Assembly (NCBI GenBank): GCA_018136815.1
Contig: CM030939.1
Coordinates: forward strand, 5,086,010-5,150,009
From: Isochrysis galbana
Lineage: Eukaryota > Haptophyta > Isochrysidales > Isochrysidaceae
Length of the DNA stretch: 64,000 bases
Direction of reading: 5' to 3'
A model generated the notes under the pieces. The model had not been told where the DNA came from and searched no databases. It saw only the letters and a list, made by a program, of their open reading frames with translations. Below, piece by piece: positions 21,988 through 34,620 of the stretch; the stretch's first letter is position 1, and each line of letters opens with the position of its first letter. The position numbers and the translations under genes were made by a program.

Positions 21988-22662
21988 TCAGCTCTTCCAG
22001 AGAAGTGGAGGCAGGGGCTGAGCAAGTCGAGCTATTGACTCGTTCTCGTTCCTGATCAGCTGAATCGGCGAGACCCTTGTGAATGGAGCACATATCCGTT
22101 TGAGACGCACAACAATAAATCGGTGCATGTCCTCGTGAATGCTGCGATAAGCTTGACGACGATGTAAAACTATACACGGGACAAGGACAAATATGGTTAG
22201 TTGGGCTGGCGTTGAAGGCGAGGCAAGGTGTGCAGCAGCATCTGACCAAAGCACACCTTGTATGGCAAGCCTTCGGCGGACTGCACACTGAACCCTCAAG
22301 ACCGAGCGGTCCCACGCATGTTTTTTTGCAACATCGGCACAGTACTCACGTGCGTGCCTCTGGATGAGCAGTGCAGATAGAAGTCGCTCCGCAAGCCTCA
22401 CTAGCTCACCGAGCTCGTGAATAACTCGAGCTCGCTGTGCACGCTGCAACCTGATCACTGCCTGTGTTCTAGCATCGGACTTTAACTTCTCCTCGAGTTC
22501 GCGCATCTCACTAATCTCACTACGCACCTCTGATGACCAATCGCATATTACCGCTCGGATACGATGTGGTTGTCGTCGCCGCGTTCCGTGCTGAGTTCGT
22601 GGTGTGCACGCAAACCTGCACGTTGACGTTTCTGGCCTGCATGGAGAGCTGGGACCCTCCAT
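21988..22662 (-). CDS. IQ-motif-like protein, probably partial
   Basis: A minus-strand frame with three IQ-like helices in a row: VIRLQRAQRARVIHE, LLIQRHAREYCAD and VLRVQCAVRRRLA. Each matches the IQxxxRGxxxR calmodulin-binding pattern loosely. The first ATG is at 22662 and gives 224 residues; the frame is open upstream to 22878, so a further 5' exon is possible. IQ repeats are usual in myosin necks and in many algal flagellar and cytoskeletal proteins; nothing else narrows the function. No complete domain is seen on either side. Confidence 0.45.
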   Translation of the reverse strand: MEGPSSPCRPETSTCRFACTPRTQHGTRRRQPHRIRAVICDWSSEVRSEISEMRELEEKLKSDARTQAVIRLQRAQRARVIHELGELVRLAERLLSALLIQRHAREYCADVAKKHAWDRSVLRVQCAVRRRLAIQGVLWSDAAAHLASPSTPAQLTIFVLVPCIVLHRRQAYRSIHEDMHRFIVVRLKRICAPFTRVSPIQLIRNENESIARLAQPLPPLLWKS

Positions 22663-22895
22663 CTTTATCACGACAGGCCTGTGCTCGCGGAGAGAGCGCC
22701 TTACGGTCTTTTGGGCGAATACAAAGCTCTCAGCGCTCGTGCAGCTCAAGCTTCCTTGAATTGACTGTTCCAGAGAGAACAGCAACACCGACGTGCGACC
22801 CAGAGATTCAAATCGTCCAGGAGAACAGAGTGGGCAAGGTTCCCGCGGAGGGGCGGGTTCTTTTACTACTACCCACAAGTAGTCCTAGTTTAAAA

Positions 22896-22930
22896 CCTTT
22901 TAATATTCTTACCGCACTCGCGGCGAATGG
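22896..22930 (-). mobile_element. LINE 3'-end remnant
   Basis: On the minus strand this reads CGCCGCGAGTGCGGTAAGAATATTAAAAGG, agreeing with the LINE 3' terminus at 3.3, 7.2 and 62.9 kb. Only the terminal piece remains, and no coding part precedes it. Confidence 0.5.
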
Positions 22931-23048
22931 AACCACTACCTACTACAAGTAGCACGTAGCATACTCTCTACACCCCCATTCCCCGGCCCTTCTCCCCCCG
23001 CCATCAGGCGGCTCCCCCCGTACACTACTAGGGGGATTGGGGTGGAGG

Positions 23049-23646
23049 GCTTAGATATGGTCCGGTGGCCCGCGCCACCCCCCGGTGATCTTTCCCCCCC
23101 TTCCTCCTGTGTCTCCGAGTGGGCGGCCCCCTCTGTCTCGTCTTATCCTGTAAACAGGCGCGAGACTTACCGATTTTCCGGTGGGCGGAGCTCTCGCTCG
23201 CGCCCACCCCCTTTTCCGCGCTCTCTCTCCCCTCTCCTGCGGCACGCGCGATGGCGCGCCTGCGGCAGGCCTCCAGCTGCCCTCTGGCGGCCCCTGGAGG
23301 CTCCTGGAGGCCAGCTCAGGGGGCAGAGGAGGCTGGGGCTGGGCCATGGCCTCCCCTGCCTCTCCCTCGCTGGCGCTCCCGAGCCTCTGGGGCCCCCACG
23401 CTGCACATGTCTGCCTGTCGACCAGGGGGGGAGGGGGGGTTGGAGCAATGGGCTGGTCACGAGGGGCCAGGATGGGCGAATGGGGCGAGCCTGTAGGGAA
23501 GGGAGTGGGTCAGTAGGGCAGTGGCCTCCTGGCAAGCCATCAGGCATGCCAGGAGGATGGGTGGTTCCTCCCCCATGGCAGGGGAGGAGTGGAGAGACGG
23601 GGGGGCTCGTGCCCCCCCATGGGTCAACCAGGTATAAACTTAGTTG
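23049..23646 (+). mobile_element. Full-length SINE-like element, copy 2
   Basis: Nearly identical in length and order to the copy at 7281-7875: start TTAGATATGGTCCGGTGG, a GTGATCTTTCCCC block, TATCCTGTAAACAGG, GCGCGATGGCGCGCC, GCAGGCCTCCAGC, CTGTCGACCAGGGGGGG and the terminal AGGTATAAACTTAGTTG. The close similarity suggests both inserted recently from related sources. Confidence 0.8.
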
Positions 23647-23964
23647 ACTGCGGTCAAACACGAACACTAAACAGTAATGGTAATGGTACTCTAATGAGCT
23701 CTACAATCTACAATCCTCTCTTCTTTCGTTTGGCTTTTGGCGCCAAAAAGGCTTGCTCGCTTTGGCTGGTAGCTAGCGGTCTGCTGAGGGGTGAGCGGCA
23801 AATAGCTAAGGCGCCGGTGGCGCGCCCCCTGCACGCCTCGCTCCACATCCGCCCGCCCCTTCTCCCCTTCTCCCCCCGCCCTTCTCTCTACCCAGTCGAC
23901 CAAATCCTGGTCGACGACGAAAGCGTCATCGCAGGCCTGCGAAAGAGGATCGCGGGCACGAGAG

Positions 23965-26900
23965 ATGCGGCCGGAAGGTGAGGAGTATGTAGACCTGCTG
24001 GCGCAGTTTGCGAAGCAGCATTGGGCGCATGCTGGTTTTGACGGAGATGTGCAGCAGACAATCGACACACGCCTGCGGAAGCGGGTGTTCACGCTGCGAG
24101 GCAGCGTCACAGCTGCCAACTGCATGTCCCTCCCGCGCATCGGCCGACCGCCTCTTGGGCTGCGTCAGCGGTTCCTGTACCTGCAAGTAAAGCTGGTCGG
24201 GCAAGGGAAGCCATTTGCCTTGCACCTCGACTTGATGACGAGTGAAAGGCGCGCGCAGTCCATCGATCATGCAGTGGGCCATGCCTTTAACGACACTGTC
24301 CCTGCAGGGGTATAGGTCTGCGTGTTGCTCGCATTTCAGCCTAGGCCGAACCTCACTCTCCAAATCTGACGTGCTACTCAATTCGGGTGTGTGCTACCCA
24401 GGTCAGTCGTACGCTTGTCATTCAACGGGCGCTGCACTGAAGCCAAGCGGTGCGGCAAGGTAGTCCAGCTGCCGTGTTCACAGCTACTAGCAACGGCAGG
24501 CCATTGGACAGTGGTGGGAATAGATCTGCCTGCCTTGCTCAGGCTCCATACAGCCAACCAATGCGGGGACTTTCATTCGTTGCGAGGGATGGTCGCATGC
24601 TGCAACATGGTGCGTCTCGTTCGCGCAGCCAAAACGATACCAAAGGACTTGCTTTGACACTGCCTCTTCTTAAATATGCCATAGTCAGTGAGAATCGCAT
24701 GATGCGCTTCGATGAGCTGCGAAGAAGAACCTGCTGATGTTACATCTCCCTCGCAGTTCACTCCGCTTGTAAAAAACACTGTGATACTTGCGTGTGGTCT
24801 GCCCACTCGAGGGTAGGCTTCCTCGCTTGCGTTGTAATCGCAGCTCTCCACATATTATTCTGTCCGCAGGCATTCCGCTCCGCCTTTGCATCGGACACCA
24901 TCTATACACCAGACACTATGCCTAAGGACTTCTTGCTTCCAGTGCCCCCACGACATGCCTTCAATGACTCCTACTATTGGATATGGGAGCCAGAACCGCC
25001 GTCCTTGGAGTTGGGGGGTGTCCCCGGCATGTGCGGAGCTGCCACCGACATGTTCTTGACAAGTGACATTCGCAGACAGCAAAAGAGTCTTGCTCGCAAT
25101 CTGGCCAACAGCCGTGTCGTAGGCCCTCAACAAAGTAGTGCAAAGGATGATTTTGGAGAGAGTGGCCCGGCTGTCGAGAGCTCGCCACCAGGCACAGGAT
25201 CCTCAACGCGAACGAGGCCGCGGACGGCGCCATTGGCCTACCGACGCGCCAGGCGTAGTGAGTCGCACGGCAATCCACATCACCTCCCTCTTGGCAATTC
25301 TCCCTTCGGGCAACCTCAGTCGGACGATCCGGCGCGACTTTGCCTCAAGAGGATTGTGGGTTTCACGGGAGAGACAGCAGGCATCGTCATCTGGCTTCCT
25401 CAGCCGGAATTGATTGCATACGCGGCATGTTCAACGATTATCGTGCAGGTGGAGTGATTGACTGGCCATCCCCTGAATCGCACCATCAGATCCTGCGCTG
25501 CCATTAGTGGATACCGCACTTCTGGTCACAAACCGTTGACTCACTCGCTTTCAACGCTTTGCATGCAATGCTCTTGACCCTCAAGTTGGCTCACCGTCCC
25601 GCACCTCCATCGCCCATCGCCTAATAGAGAATTGACTCGTCAGAACAGCGCCACCTTCTCGGGCACACTGCTCCCATCTGCGCCCTTGCCTCCGCCTCAT
25701 CTGCTGCCGGAACACTCCTGGCATCGGCTCAAGAGGGCCCCCTCGCCCTCGTTCGCCTCTGGGATGTGACCTCGGGCCAAGCTGTCGCAAAAGTCAACTC
25801 CAGCCTCGCACGCCCCGCGCTGCCAAGCGTCTCGTATGGCGAGACTCTGGCAATGCTTCATTACCACGCTTCAAACATGCGTTCCATAGCGCTTTCCGCC
25901 TCTGGGCATCGCCTAGCTACAGTGGGCAAAGATGTTCGCGGCAGGCAGGAGGTAGCTGTATGGGACACTTCTCGCGTCTGGGATGCTTCCCGGAGATGGG
26001 ATCCTATGAGGGAGGCAAGCCGAGACGATAAAGAGGGCCTCCCTGTCGTTGACCTTCTTGATTGCAAGGCGAGTGCGGCCACATGTACAGCTGCGAAATG
26101 AGGTCACCTAGGGCATGTTTCCCAAACCAGCAGCGAGCTGCATCTCAACCAAACCCGTGCTGACCTAGCTTGCCTGTGGGCCCGTGGTAGGTGAGCCTAC
26201 ATCACATTCGCAAGATCGTTTTCCTGCCGTCTGGCTCGGAGCATTTCCTCGCTCCCGCCGACGGGGTTGCCAGCACGACTTCTTCTGGCGAGGAGCCTCA
26301 GCTTCCTACCGACGCTTCAGAGCTAGCGCTCGCAACATGCGGTTACGAGAATATTCGGCTGTGGCGTTTGCGTAGATCGAAGCTGCTGAGCTGTTCGCTG
26401 CCACTGCAGCATCACGAGGGCGATATGATGCTTGATATTGCTATAGGGGGCAATTGCGGTGCGGGACGCGGGTTCCTTGCTTCCGCCAATGATTCCGGGG
26501 ACGCCTCGACACCGGCGACAGGCGTCGTCGTGGATGACCGCAGGAGTCGGATGTTAGTGTCGTCGTCTTCGGGGAAGGTCTTCCAGGTGACCTTGCAACC
26601 AAGCGCACATTTGGACGTCACAACGCTTTGACCAATGGCCGTTTGATGCTTCCTGCTGGCGAGCTACGCCTTGACACACTTCGCCCATCACTTTCCCTCG
26701 CACGTCAATATAGGTTGATCCGTTTTCTCGAGTGCTCGAATATGTCTTTGAACTTCACCAGGTGATGACCCTCCTATAGCCGACTTTTGTGGTATGCCGA
26801 CGTCATGACGGCTGAGGAAACAAGGATTGATCTAATCCACCCTGTTTGTGACGACACTCCAACACTGTGTGTATTCCAGGGTCCTATCGAAGCGGTCCAT

Positions 26901-29900
26901 CTGGGCTCCGGTTTTGCTGTTACTGGCGGCGCCGACCAAAAACTCCGTGTGTGGCCTCTAGATTTCTCAATGCATTTTCTCGAAGCAGAATATGAGGGGA
27001 CGGTTCGAGCCTCCCTCCCCCCCCCCCCCCCACTGGAGCATCTGTGTTAGATACCTGTGTACTTCCAGACCCAGCTTGGGAGTGCGGTCAGACAAGAGCA
27101 GATGAGATACCCTCTCTTGACTGGAGCGTGAATCATCCTCGTTGCGTTGCATGATTTGTCAAATTCATTTCTATGGCGCAGGTCACATCCGTCTCGACCT
27201 CACCCGACGGTCTCAAGCTGTTAATTGGCACATCATCTGGTTCCATTGGTGTCCTCGACGTGCCGTCGCAACGGCATGCGACTTTGGGGAGGTCGCACAC
27301 TGACATCATCTACGGGTAAGACCATCCCATAGTCCGTCGACACTCTGTTGGTCACCGATCTCAATGCCCACTAGATGGGTCACTCCTCCACTCCTTCACG
27401 AGCTTCCTATTCATTGAAGGTGGATACGTTGCTATCACGCCCTGCCCCCAAAGCTGATCCAGGGCTCTTTGTGCTGGCTCCCACTCGTAGTCTTGCTGCC
27501 GATCCACACAACCGCGAGTTCGCAACAGCATCATGCGACGGCACCATCCGCATCTGGGAGATGGATGGCGCGAACGGGCAGCAAGTTGAGTTCGAGGTGG
27601 CTAGCGGTTGCGCAAGGTGATAAAGCTCCTCCTCATCGGCCTTTTCATGTACTTGTGCCTGTATGTCTGGCGCTGCGCAATACCGGCTCTACATGAGGAC
27701 AAAATATTGTGGGGATTCTCTATGGGCCAGTTTTGCAATGGCTAACCCGCACGCAGGTGTGTCGCATATCACCCCATCGAGCACGTTATCGCGGTCGGCT
27801 TCGACGACGGCGCCATTCGCATCTTCGACATCTCGACCGCCTCTCTTCTCGAATCTCACACATCACACGCTGCTCCTGTGCTCGCTATGGCCTACACGCA
27901 ATCGGCCACCCGCCTGTTTTCGGCCGCCGCCGACGCCACACTTGTCGCGCATGATCCGGCGCATTCCTACACCCCGATCCGTGCCCACGCTGCTTCACCA
28001 ACGGCGCCATTGCCTTGCACTCCCACTCTAGCAGTCGCTCCAGGTGACGGAACGCTCGTTGCCGGCGGGATGCAGCTTCGAGCAGTCCTGCTATTAGATG
28101 CCTCATCGTTACTGCCGATCGCTACCGTGCCCCTCGGCTCGGACGCAACCGCGCTAGCCTTTGGACGCAATCGCATACTATTTGCAGCCACGCAAGCGTG
28201 TGAGCTGGTTGTCCTCCGGCTCCTTCATGAGAATGGTCACGAAAGTGGAGGCTGTGACCAGCACTTTCCGTCGGCCAGCGTTGGTGGAGTTCCGCACGGT
28301 GCAGCTCATGGGGCAATCGTGACATCTGTCATTAGCAGCGCTCACACATCGGCAGCCGCCGCGATTGCCATCTCGCCCCACGGGACACTACTGGCGTCAG
28401 GCGGCACAGATTGTAGCGTGCGGGTTTGGGATGCAGCAGTCATTTCGAGACGCGGCGCGCGGCCGGCGCCTCCACATCAACGGTGAGAGCTTTTTTGAGG
28501 ATGAGTTCCTGTCTCACACCACACTCACAGGGATTTGGCAGATGGCCAGGAGATGAAGGAAAGACCTTAATTCTGATCTCCGCCATCAACTGGGTGGAGG
28601 GTAGACGGGTATTGCCCTTAACGCCGATCTACAAGCACGGCACATGCGCGCCATCGCGTGATGGAACAACAAGATGATCAGCTGAATTCACGGAGTGCGT
28701 CCACCCCCCGCCCCCTTTCTCCCGGACCGTCAGGTTTGTCGGGCACCCTGACCACGTCACAGCCCTCGCATTTTCTGCGGATGGCGATACCCTGATCTCT
28801 GTGGGAGGTGGCGACGTCATCTTCTTGTGGGACGTTTCCACAGCAACAGAAGCCACGACGGATGCCCTGGCTGAAGAGGCGGTCGATGAAGCTCTGCGCC
28901 AGGTATGCGCGATGGAATTCAGCCTCCTCCCTAGAGTCGGCAAGCTGAGCACTTGACGTGGCCGTGTCAATCGTGCAGTCAAAACAATCCCTCAAAGCCT
29001 GCGAGCACATCTTTGAAATGGATTAGCACGGAATATGAGAAGCAATCGAATCACATTTCGCGCTTGTTCGTTGTTTCAGGCCGAAGCAGCTCGTGCACGC
29101 GAACTGATCATGCTTGACAACGAGGCAGTGGATGCGGCGCCCCTTCCAACACCTGCTCAAGTTCTCGCTCGTGATGAGAATTCCTTGCCCTCGGGAGGAA
29201 TTGAAGTGCGCACAAGCAGCACCGACCCCCGCGGGGGCCCCAACTCAAATGTCAGTGCTCGTAACGGCGAGGGCAGCTCTGAAAGCTCTCTAGGTAGCAG
29301 TCACGTGCGGCATGGCCCCGAGGATGCCTTGTTCGGCTGCGGTTCAGAGGATGCCAGCAACCCTTTGAAAGCCAATGTATCGATCAAGCCTGATATCTTT
29401 GACGTCGAAGCTGAGGCTGAGGCTGAGGCAATGCGTCACTTGGCTGAGCAGGTGCGGGCCCCATCCTCATCAACTGCCATGCATTCGTGAAGAAAACACA
29501 ATTCATGTCTGCAGCGCATCGACGAATGAATGATGCAGGATGTAGATTCCCAGGACCGATGTGCTTGCCTTCATGTGACGCTGCACCCTTGCCCACCTAA
29601 AGGTGCCGCTCCTTGTTGTCGGCTTGGACCTATCCTCTGTGACTGAATCCATCGGCTTTGACCACAGGTCGAATCTCGTATGACGAAGATGCAAGCCCGC
29701 ATGGCTCAAATTGAGGCCGAGGATTTGCGCGAGACCTTGGCGTCCACCGATGCTGACCACCTTGTACCTGAAGATGCGAGGTATGTAAGTGGCCACGATG
29801 TGGTAGCAGAGGCAACCACAACCTCCGAGGCTGTGGCGGCTGCGGTTTCCATCTTCGAGAATTCAACTGTTGCTGCAGCTGAGGACGCCGTGGCAGCTGC

Positions 29901-32900
29901 AGAAGTCACCGTGGCTGCAGGCGAAATTGCGGAGGCGGAAGCAGAAGCGGCTGATGCTGCCGAGCTAGCATCACAGATCTCGGTGCAGATCGGCAATGCC
30001 ACACGGGCAGCTGCACTGCCTGCTACCCACGCAAAGACGCCTGTTCGCAAGCCCGGGCACCTCCGTAAGCACTACATACCTCGTGCTATCATCGATGGCG
30101 ACGATGGCGGCAGCAGCACAAATTCTGACCATGATGCTTATACGAGCGAAGCACAGAAAGCTGAATCAGGATCGTCGAAGATCCACCACGACGTTGACCT
30201 TAAAGAAGGGGACGAGGGTAATCTTGCTCACGCGTGCCTTGCTCAGCTACAGTTGACAAGGCTCCTCGGGTTCTCAACATTTGCACACGACCATGTGTAT
30301 TGGCAGGTATTTGATGCGTACCAGCACCAGCCATTTGTCGCCGCAATCTATGGCCCGATACCCCAGCACATACTAGCATGCCCTGAGGCGTAGTCGGACG
30401 CAGTGTGCCTTCATTCGCATTTTGCGGAGATTCATTTCCTACCGTGCGTATTCTACCAGCGGCAGCCTCTCTTGGTATTCACTTATCGGCCTGCCCCGGA
30501 ATTCTCAGACGCCATCTCAAGCTCCTCCTCGCGGCCGCCTGTTTTATTCCACTGGTGACCTCCTCGCCATGGATTCCCTCGATGGCGCTACGACCTATCT
30601 CCCGGCCGGAACGGGAGAGGTGTCTACCAGCGCCGCCTCTACCGACGGCGCCAAGCTAGCGCTTGGCTCCGGGAGCAATGGACCTACCTGCGTCTGGACA
30701 ATTGCGGGCAATCAAGAGCCCTCTCTACTCCTCAAATTGCCTGGGCATGAGGGTGGCACACAGGCGTTGGCCTTTTGTGGGATGTCAGCGCTCGCATCCA
30801 TTGGCGCCTCGGACTGTCTGCTCCTCGTCCAAAGCTTAGGAGGTCCAGGATCGATGCTAATCTCACTCTCGGCACCCCTTCCGTCGATGCAACTCACTTT
30901 GGCATGTTCACTGGGTGGCGAAGAAATCTCAGTCGGCGGACCGGATGGACTACTGTCTTGGCGTGTGGAGCTCAAGCCGGCCGCTCAATCCGGAAGCTTT
31001 CATGGCGCCTCAAGCACTGACAACGCAGTGGGTCGTCTCGTCGCAGCTCAGCCGCTTGCCTGTCCACGGCATATTGCACCTCCAACGTCATCATCTCCGA
31101 GCAGTACGCTAACATCCCCAGTCATCACCTCCCTCCGTTATTTGGATCCGCCGCCATTTCTCCTGGGTGGCGATTCGCACGGAGTCTTGCACCTTTGGGG
31201 TGCAGACGAAAGCGACGCGCTCGGCTCATTCTACATTGGTCCTGGAGGACCCGTGGAAATCGACCTCATTCATGCTGCCCGATTGGACGATGGCCCCCCC
31301 TTGCAAACACCCATCGCGGTTGAACCAGGGCTATGCAAAGTGCAGGCTCCCTCGACGCGCCGCTGGCAGCTTGTGATTGCGGGCGCCGGCGGCGCCCGTA
31401 CAGCGCTCCGAATGCTTCTGAGTCTTTCTCTAGGATCAGACGGCGGTGCCTCACCGCCGCCTGACCCGCCGTCGTGGCAGATCCTTGCATGCATAAGGCT
31501 GGACTCCGACGCTATAGCCATGTCGTGGGCTCCATCCGGTGACCAAGGAATCGTTGGCACGGCAGCTGGCAACCTCTTCCATGTTCGTTGGGCTGAGCCT
31601 CTGCTAGCGCCATACCCAGACGATGGAGTGTGGCTCTCTACCCCTTCACCGCCGCCAGTGGGCTTTTCCGCAGCCGCAGCGACCGCAATCGTTTCTGCTC
31701 CGCCCCCACCAGTACGAGCCCTTGCTGCCCTCGCACCTGATACCAGTGATTCCGGGTGCACTGGCAGCAGGCGGCGACTGCAGGGTGGAGCACTGCTCGC
31801 CACGGCCTCTTCGTGTGTTGAATCTGGCGGCGTCCTCCTTTGGTCTGCTGCGGCACCAGGTGCACCAGTGATGCGCGTCGTTCACCCTGCGGCCCACGAA
31901 GCTTCTTGCGTAGCGTTGGCCAGAGCCGAGGATGGCGAGGAGATGTGTGCCGTTGGGTTTATAGACGGTGCGATGAGGCCATATTGCCAAGCTATGAGAC
32001 TGGCATCTGTCGTTTGCGTTCCTCCCTACTACTGCCTGCACGCTTGTGCGATTACGAATGCGGAGCAAGGAGCAAGACGCAGCCACTCGTCCCAACTCGG
32101 GCTATCCTCGATGCAGCTGCTGTAAGCGCTTCGAGTTTTTATTCAGTGGGGCTCATTGAGATGCCCCCTTTCAATTATAGGTTCAGCGTCTTTGCTGAGT
32201 GTCAAGTCGATGGACGAGCTCGCGCTGTTGCCCCTGCACTCTACCTCGATTACTGCAGTTGCCTTTGGTCCACTCTCTACTATACTGACAGCCTCGGCTG
32301 CCGGCGATGTGCTTTTACGATCCGCCTCGCCATCCACACCATTGGCAGCACTCGCCACCTTGAGGCCGCCTGGGGGGGCGTCCATTCAGACCCTTGATGT
32401 GCTCCCGCCCTTTGACAAACTCCATGCCGCCACTACGGTTGGAGTTTGGGCATTCGCCAACGCAAAGCAGCAGGTGCGGCTGTGGGTACCACGGGCATGA
32501 CACGTAATGTTGCGTTGATTTGCGTTAAAGGAGGGCGCGCATGAAGTAGGTGTGGCTCCGGATGCAAGCCTGTGACTAATGCCGCGATTTATTGACTATG
32601 ATCCTCCAACAGGTTGAAGTATGGCCGCTTGCGGCAGACGCAACTCTACCTCCACCTGCCGCGCCGATAGCCCAACTCTCTCTTCACGAGTCGGACTCGT
32701 TTGCTGCGCAGTTGCCCAAAGAGGCAGACTTGATGGGTTGGCGTGCCAATGTTGCCTTTCTTCCAGCTAATCGCCAGCTTCTCGCTGCCGCCGGTTGTGT
32801 CTCTCGACGGAGGTTGCTCCTGTATAACTACGCGAGACGTGCAGTGTTCATGGCCGTCGAGCTTGAAGAATGGCCTTGTGCAATTGCTGCGTGCATGGCT

Positions 32901-33311
32901 GCGCCCATTATTGCCGTGGCAGGCGCCACGGGAAGAGTGAAGCTTGTTGTCTACCCTACTGCTGCACAGGTAGAGCATAGGGAGGCCTGTTTGAGATGAA
33001 AACTAAGTCCAACTAGTTTTGGGTCGATTTGGGGGGTTGGAGGCAAGCTACTGTGAATCTGCGACGGCCCACATGCATTTTGAATCACAAGACGACTGAC
33101 CCAACATCACATTGCCAAATGCCTGATCCAACAGATGAAAACCGATCTCGTTGCTGGAGCACGTACACCAGGGCTTTCGGTCCTGTCCTCAGTAGACGTG
33201 TCCCTACACTGTTCGGGCATTCGCTGCGCTGCTTTCGCTGGCAACGTGCTCGTGACATCCACTGATGACGAGGTAGCCATGTGGAAGCTGCCAATTGACA
33301 TTCCGTCCTAA
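23965..33311 (+). CDS. WDR90/POC16 centriolar protein, 17 exons
   Basis: Exons inferred: 23965-24241, 24407-24591, 24870-25448, 25628-26068, 26191-26586, 26714-26761, 26880-27002, 27182-27315, 27491-27616, 27757-28482, 28734-28902, 29080-29451, 29668-30306, 30509-31967, 32181-32473, 32613-32969 and 33135-33311, giving 2166 residues in one frame. Residues 1-200 are the CFAP20-like (DUF667) domain that starts WDR90 (RKRVFTLRGSVTAAN, IYTPDTMPKDFLLPVP). WD40 propellers follow, with signatures EQRHLLGHTAPIC, ATCGYENIRLWRL, LRVWPLDFS..FLEAEYEG and ATASCDGTIRIW. Residues of about 1069-1400 are an Ala/Glu-rich insert, then more propeller. The protein is known to line the centriole/basal-body microtubule wall inner scaffold. 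Human WDR90 is about 1750 residues; the insert makes this one longer. The intron after exon 4 seems to use a GC donor (AAG|GCGAGT). Family call firm; individual junctions less so. Confidence 0.9.
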
Positions 33312-33861
33312 GACAGGAAATAGTCTCGGATGTGCCAAGTAGGCAGCTGTGGACACGCGCAAGAAGGGCGTTGGCGAGCGACAACAACTTTGGCGACACC
33401 AACTCAAGTGATCTATGATGCGATGCAGATGTTGAGTGCATAGATGGCGGGTGCATCATCCTGCGGCCTGAACTCCAACATGGCAGGGTCGTTTCCTTGG
33501 CGTGAGGCTCAGATGCTCAATGGCCCATATGTTTTAGCAAGGTGTTTCGCCCCGGTCGCCTTTACCCGTTCCTGGCCGAGTTCGACTATTTTTTAATGAG
33601 TAACTTGTGGGGAGAGTGCGGTAGGGGTTTTACTGCCCATGGCACTTTATTGCGAAATATGCTAGTGACGATTACACCGTGCGGCTTGCGTACGCGTTTG
33701 CTCGAGGTCGCCAAGCAAGGAACAATGCCGTTCTAGCTGGCTATGGGCATCATGGATAGACCTTTGCTCGCGAAGCCATACAATGTTGGCGCTACCCTCC
33801 CGTCCCTTCGTGCTCTCAAACCAACATTCCCTTGGATACGCGCCTTCAGATACCTCGACGA
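33312..33861. other. Intergenic stretch 3' of WDR90
   Basis: It probably holds the WDR90 3' untranslated region. No other gene was recognised. Confidence 0.4.
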
Positions 33862-34620
33862 CAACTAGGTTTATACTTAGTTCAGCATGGGGGGGGGCGC
33901 CTCGCGTCCCCCCTCTCAGGCACCAATTCCCCTCCCTGGGGCCTGTCGGTCACCCCCATGCTCTGCCTTTTGGCATGAGCAGGGCACTCAACACAACCAC
34001 CCAGACCCCCAGTGGGCGCGGGTCGCGAGCCGCACTCCCTGGCCCGCTTGGGCGGCCTGCTCTCGTATTGACTCCCTCCCCCATCCCTGGTCGCCAGGCA
34101 GACAGGGGCCTCTGGGCGGCACCCAGGGCCAGCGAGGCAAGCGTGGGAGAGGCAGGGGGGGCCAGGGGCTGAGCCCCAGCCTCCACTGCCCCCTGAGCTG
34201 CCCTGGCTGGCCCTCTAGATGCCCCCAAAGGACCTCTGAGAGCAGGCCGTGGCGCGCCGCATGGCGACGCGCCGCAGGGAGAGAGGTGGATGAGAGCGAA
34301 GCGAGGGAGAGGGGGGGATTTGCACCCTCCCCGATGGAGTGTGGTGAGAAACGAGCCCCGTTTGCGTTAGCAAGCGGGCGGAGAGGGGCGGCTGGCGACA
34401 GGAGGGGGATGAGGAGGAAGAGGCTCAAGACGCCTATGGCCTATGTATGGGGACCCTTGTGGCAGGAACCTCGAGGCGCAGTCTCTTATTTCTCGAGGAT
34501 CGCTCGCGGCGAGAGCTGTAAGGGCCGTTCTTCTTTTTTGATTTTTGACGAGAGCCCCCCCCCCCCCCCCCCCGGTGCTTTTTCCCGGAGAGTCGCCCGA
34601 CGTAGGTCGGCCCGCCTCAA
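33862..34620 (-). mobile_element. Long SINE-like copy, variant body
   Basis: In reverse orientation, its terminal hairpin is at 33862-33883 (AACTAAGT-ATAA-ACCTAGTT on the element strand, one mismatch). The body matches 61940-62640 over about 700 bases: the GGGGCTGAGCCCC block, AGTGTGGTGAGAAACGAGCCCCG, and TGACGAGAG followed by a run of C and GGTGCTTTTTCCCGGAGAG. It thus combines the variant body with the main family's hairpin stem, showing mosaic structure. Confidence 0.75.
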
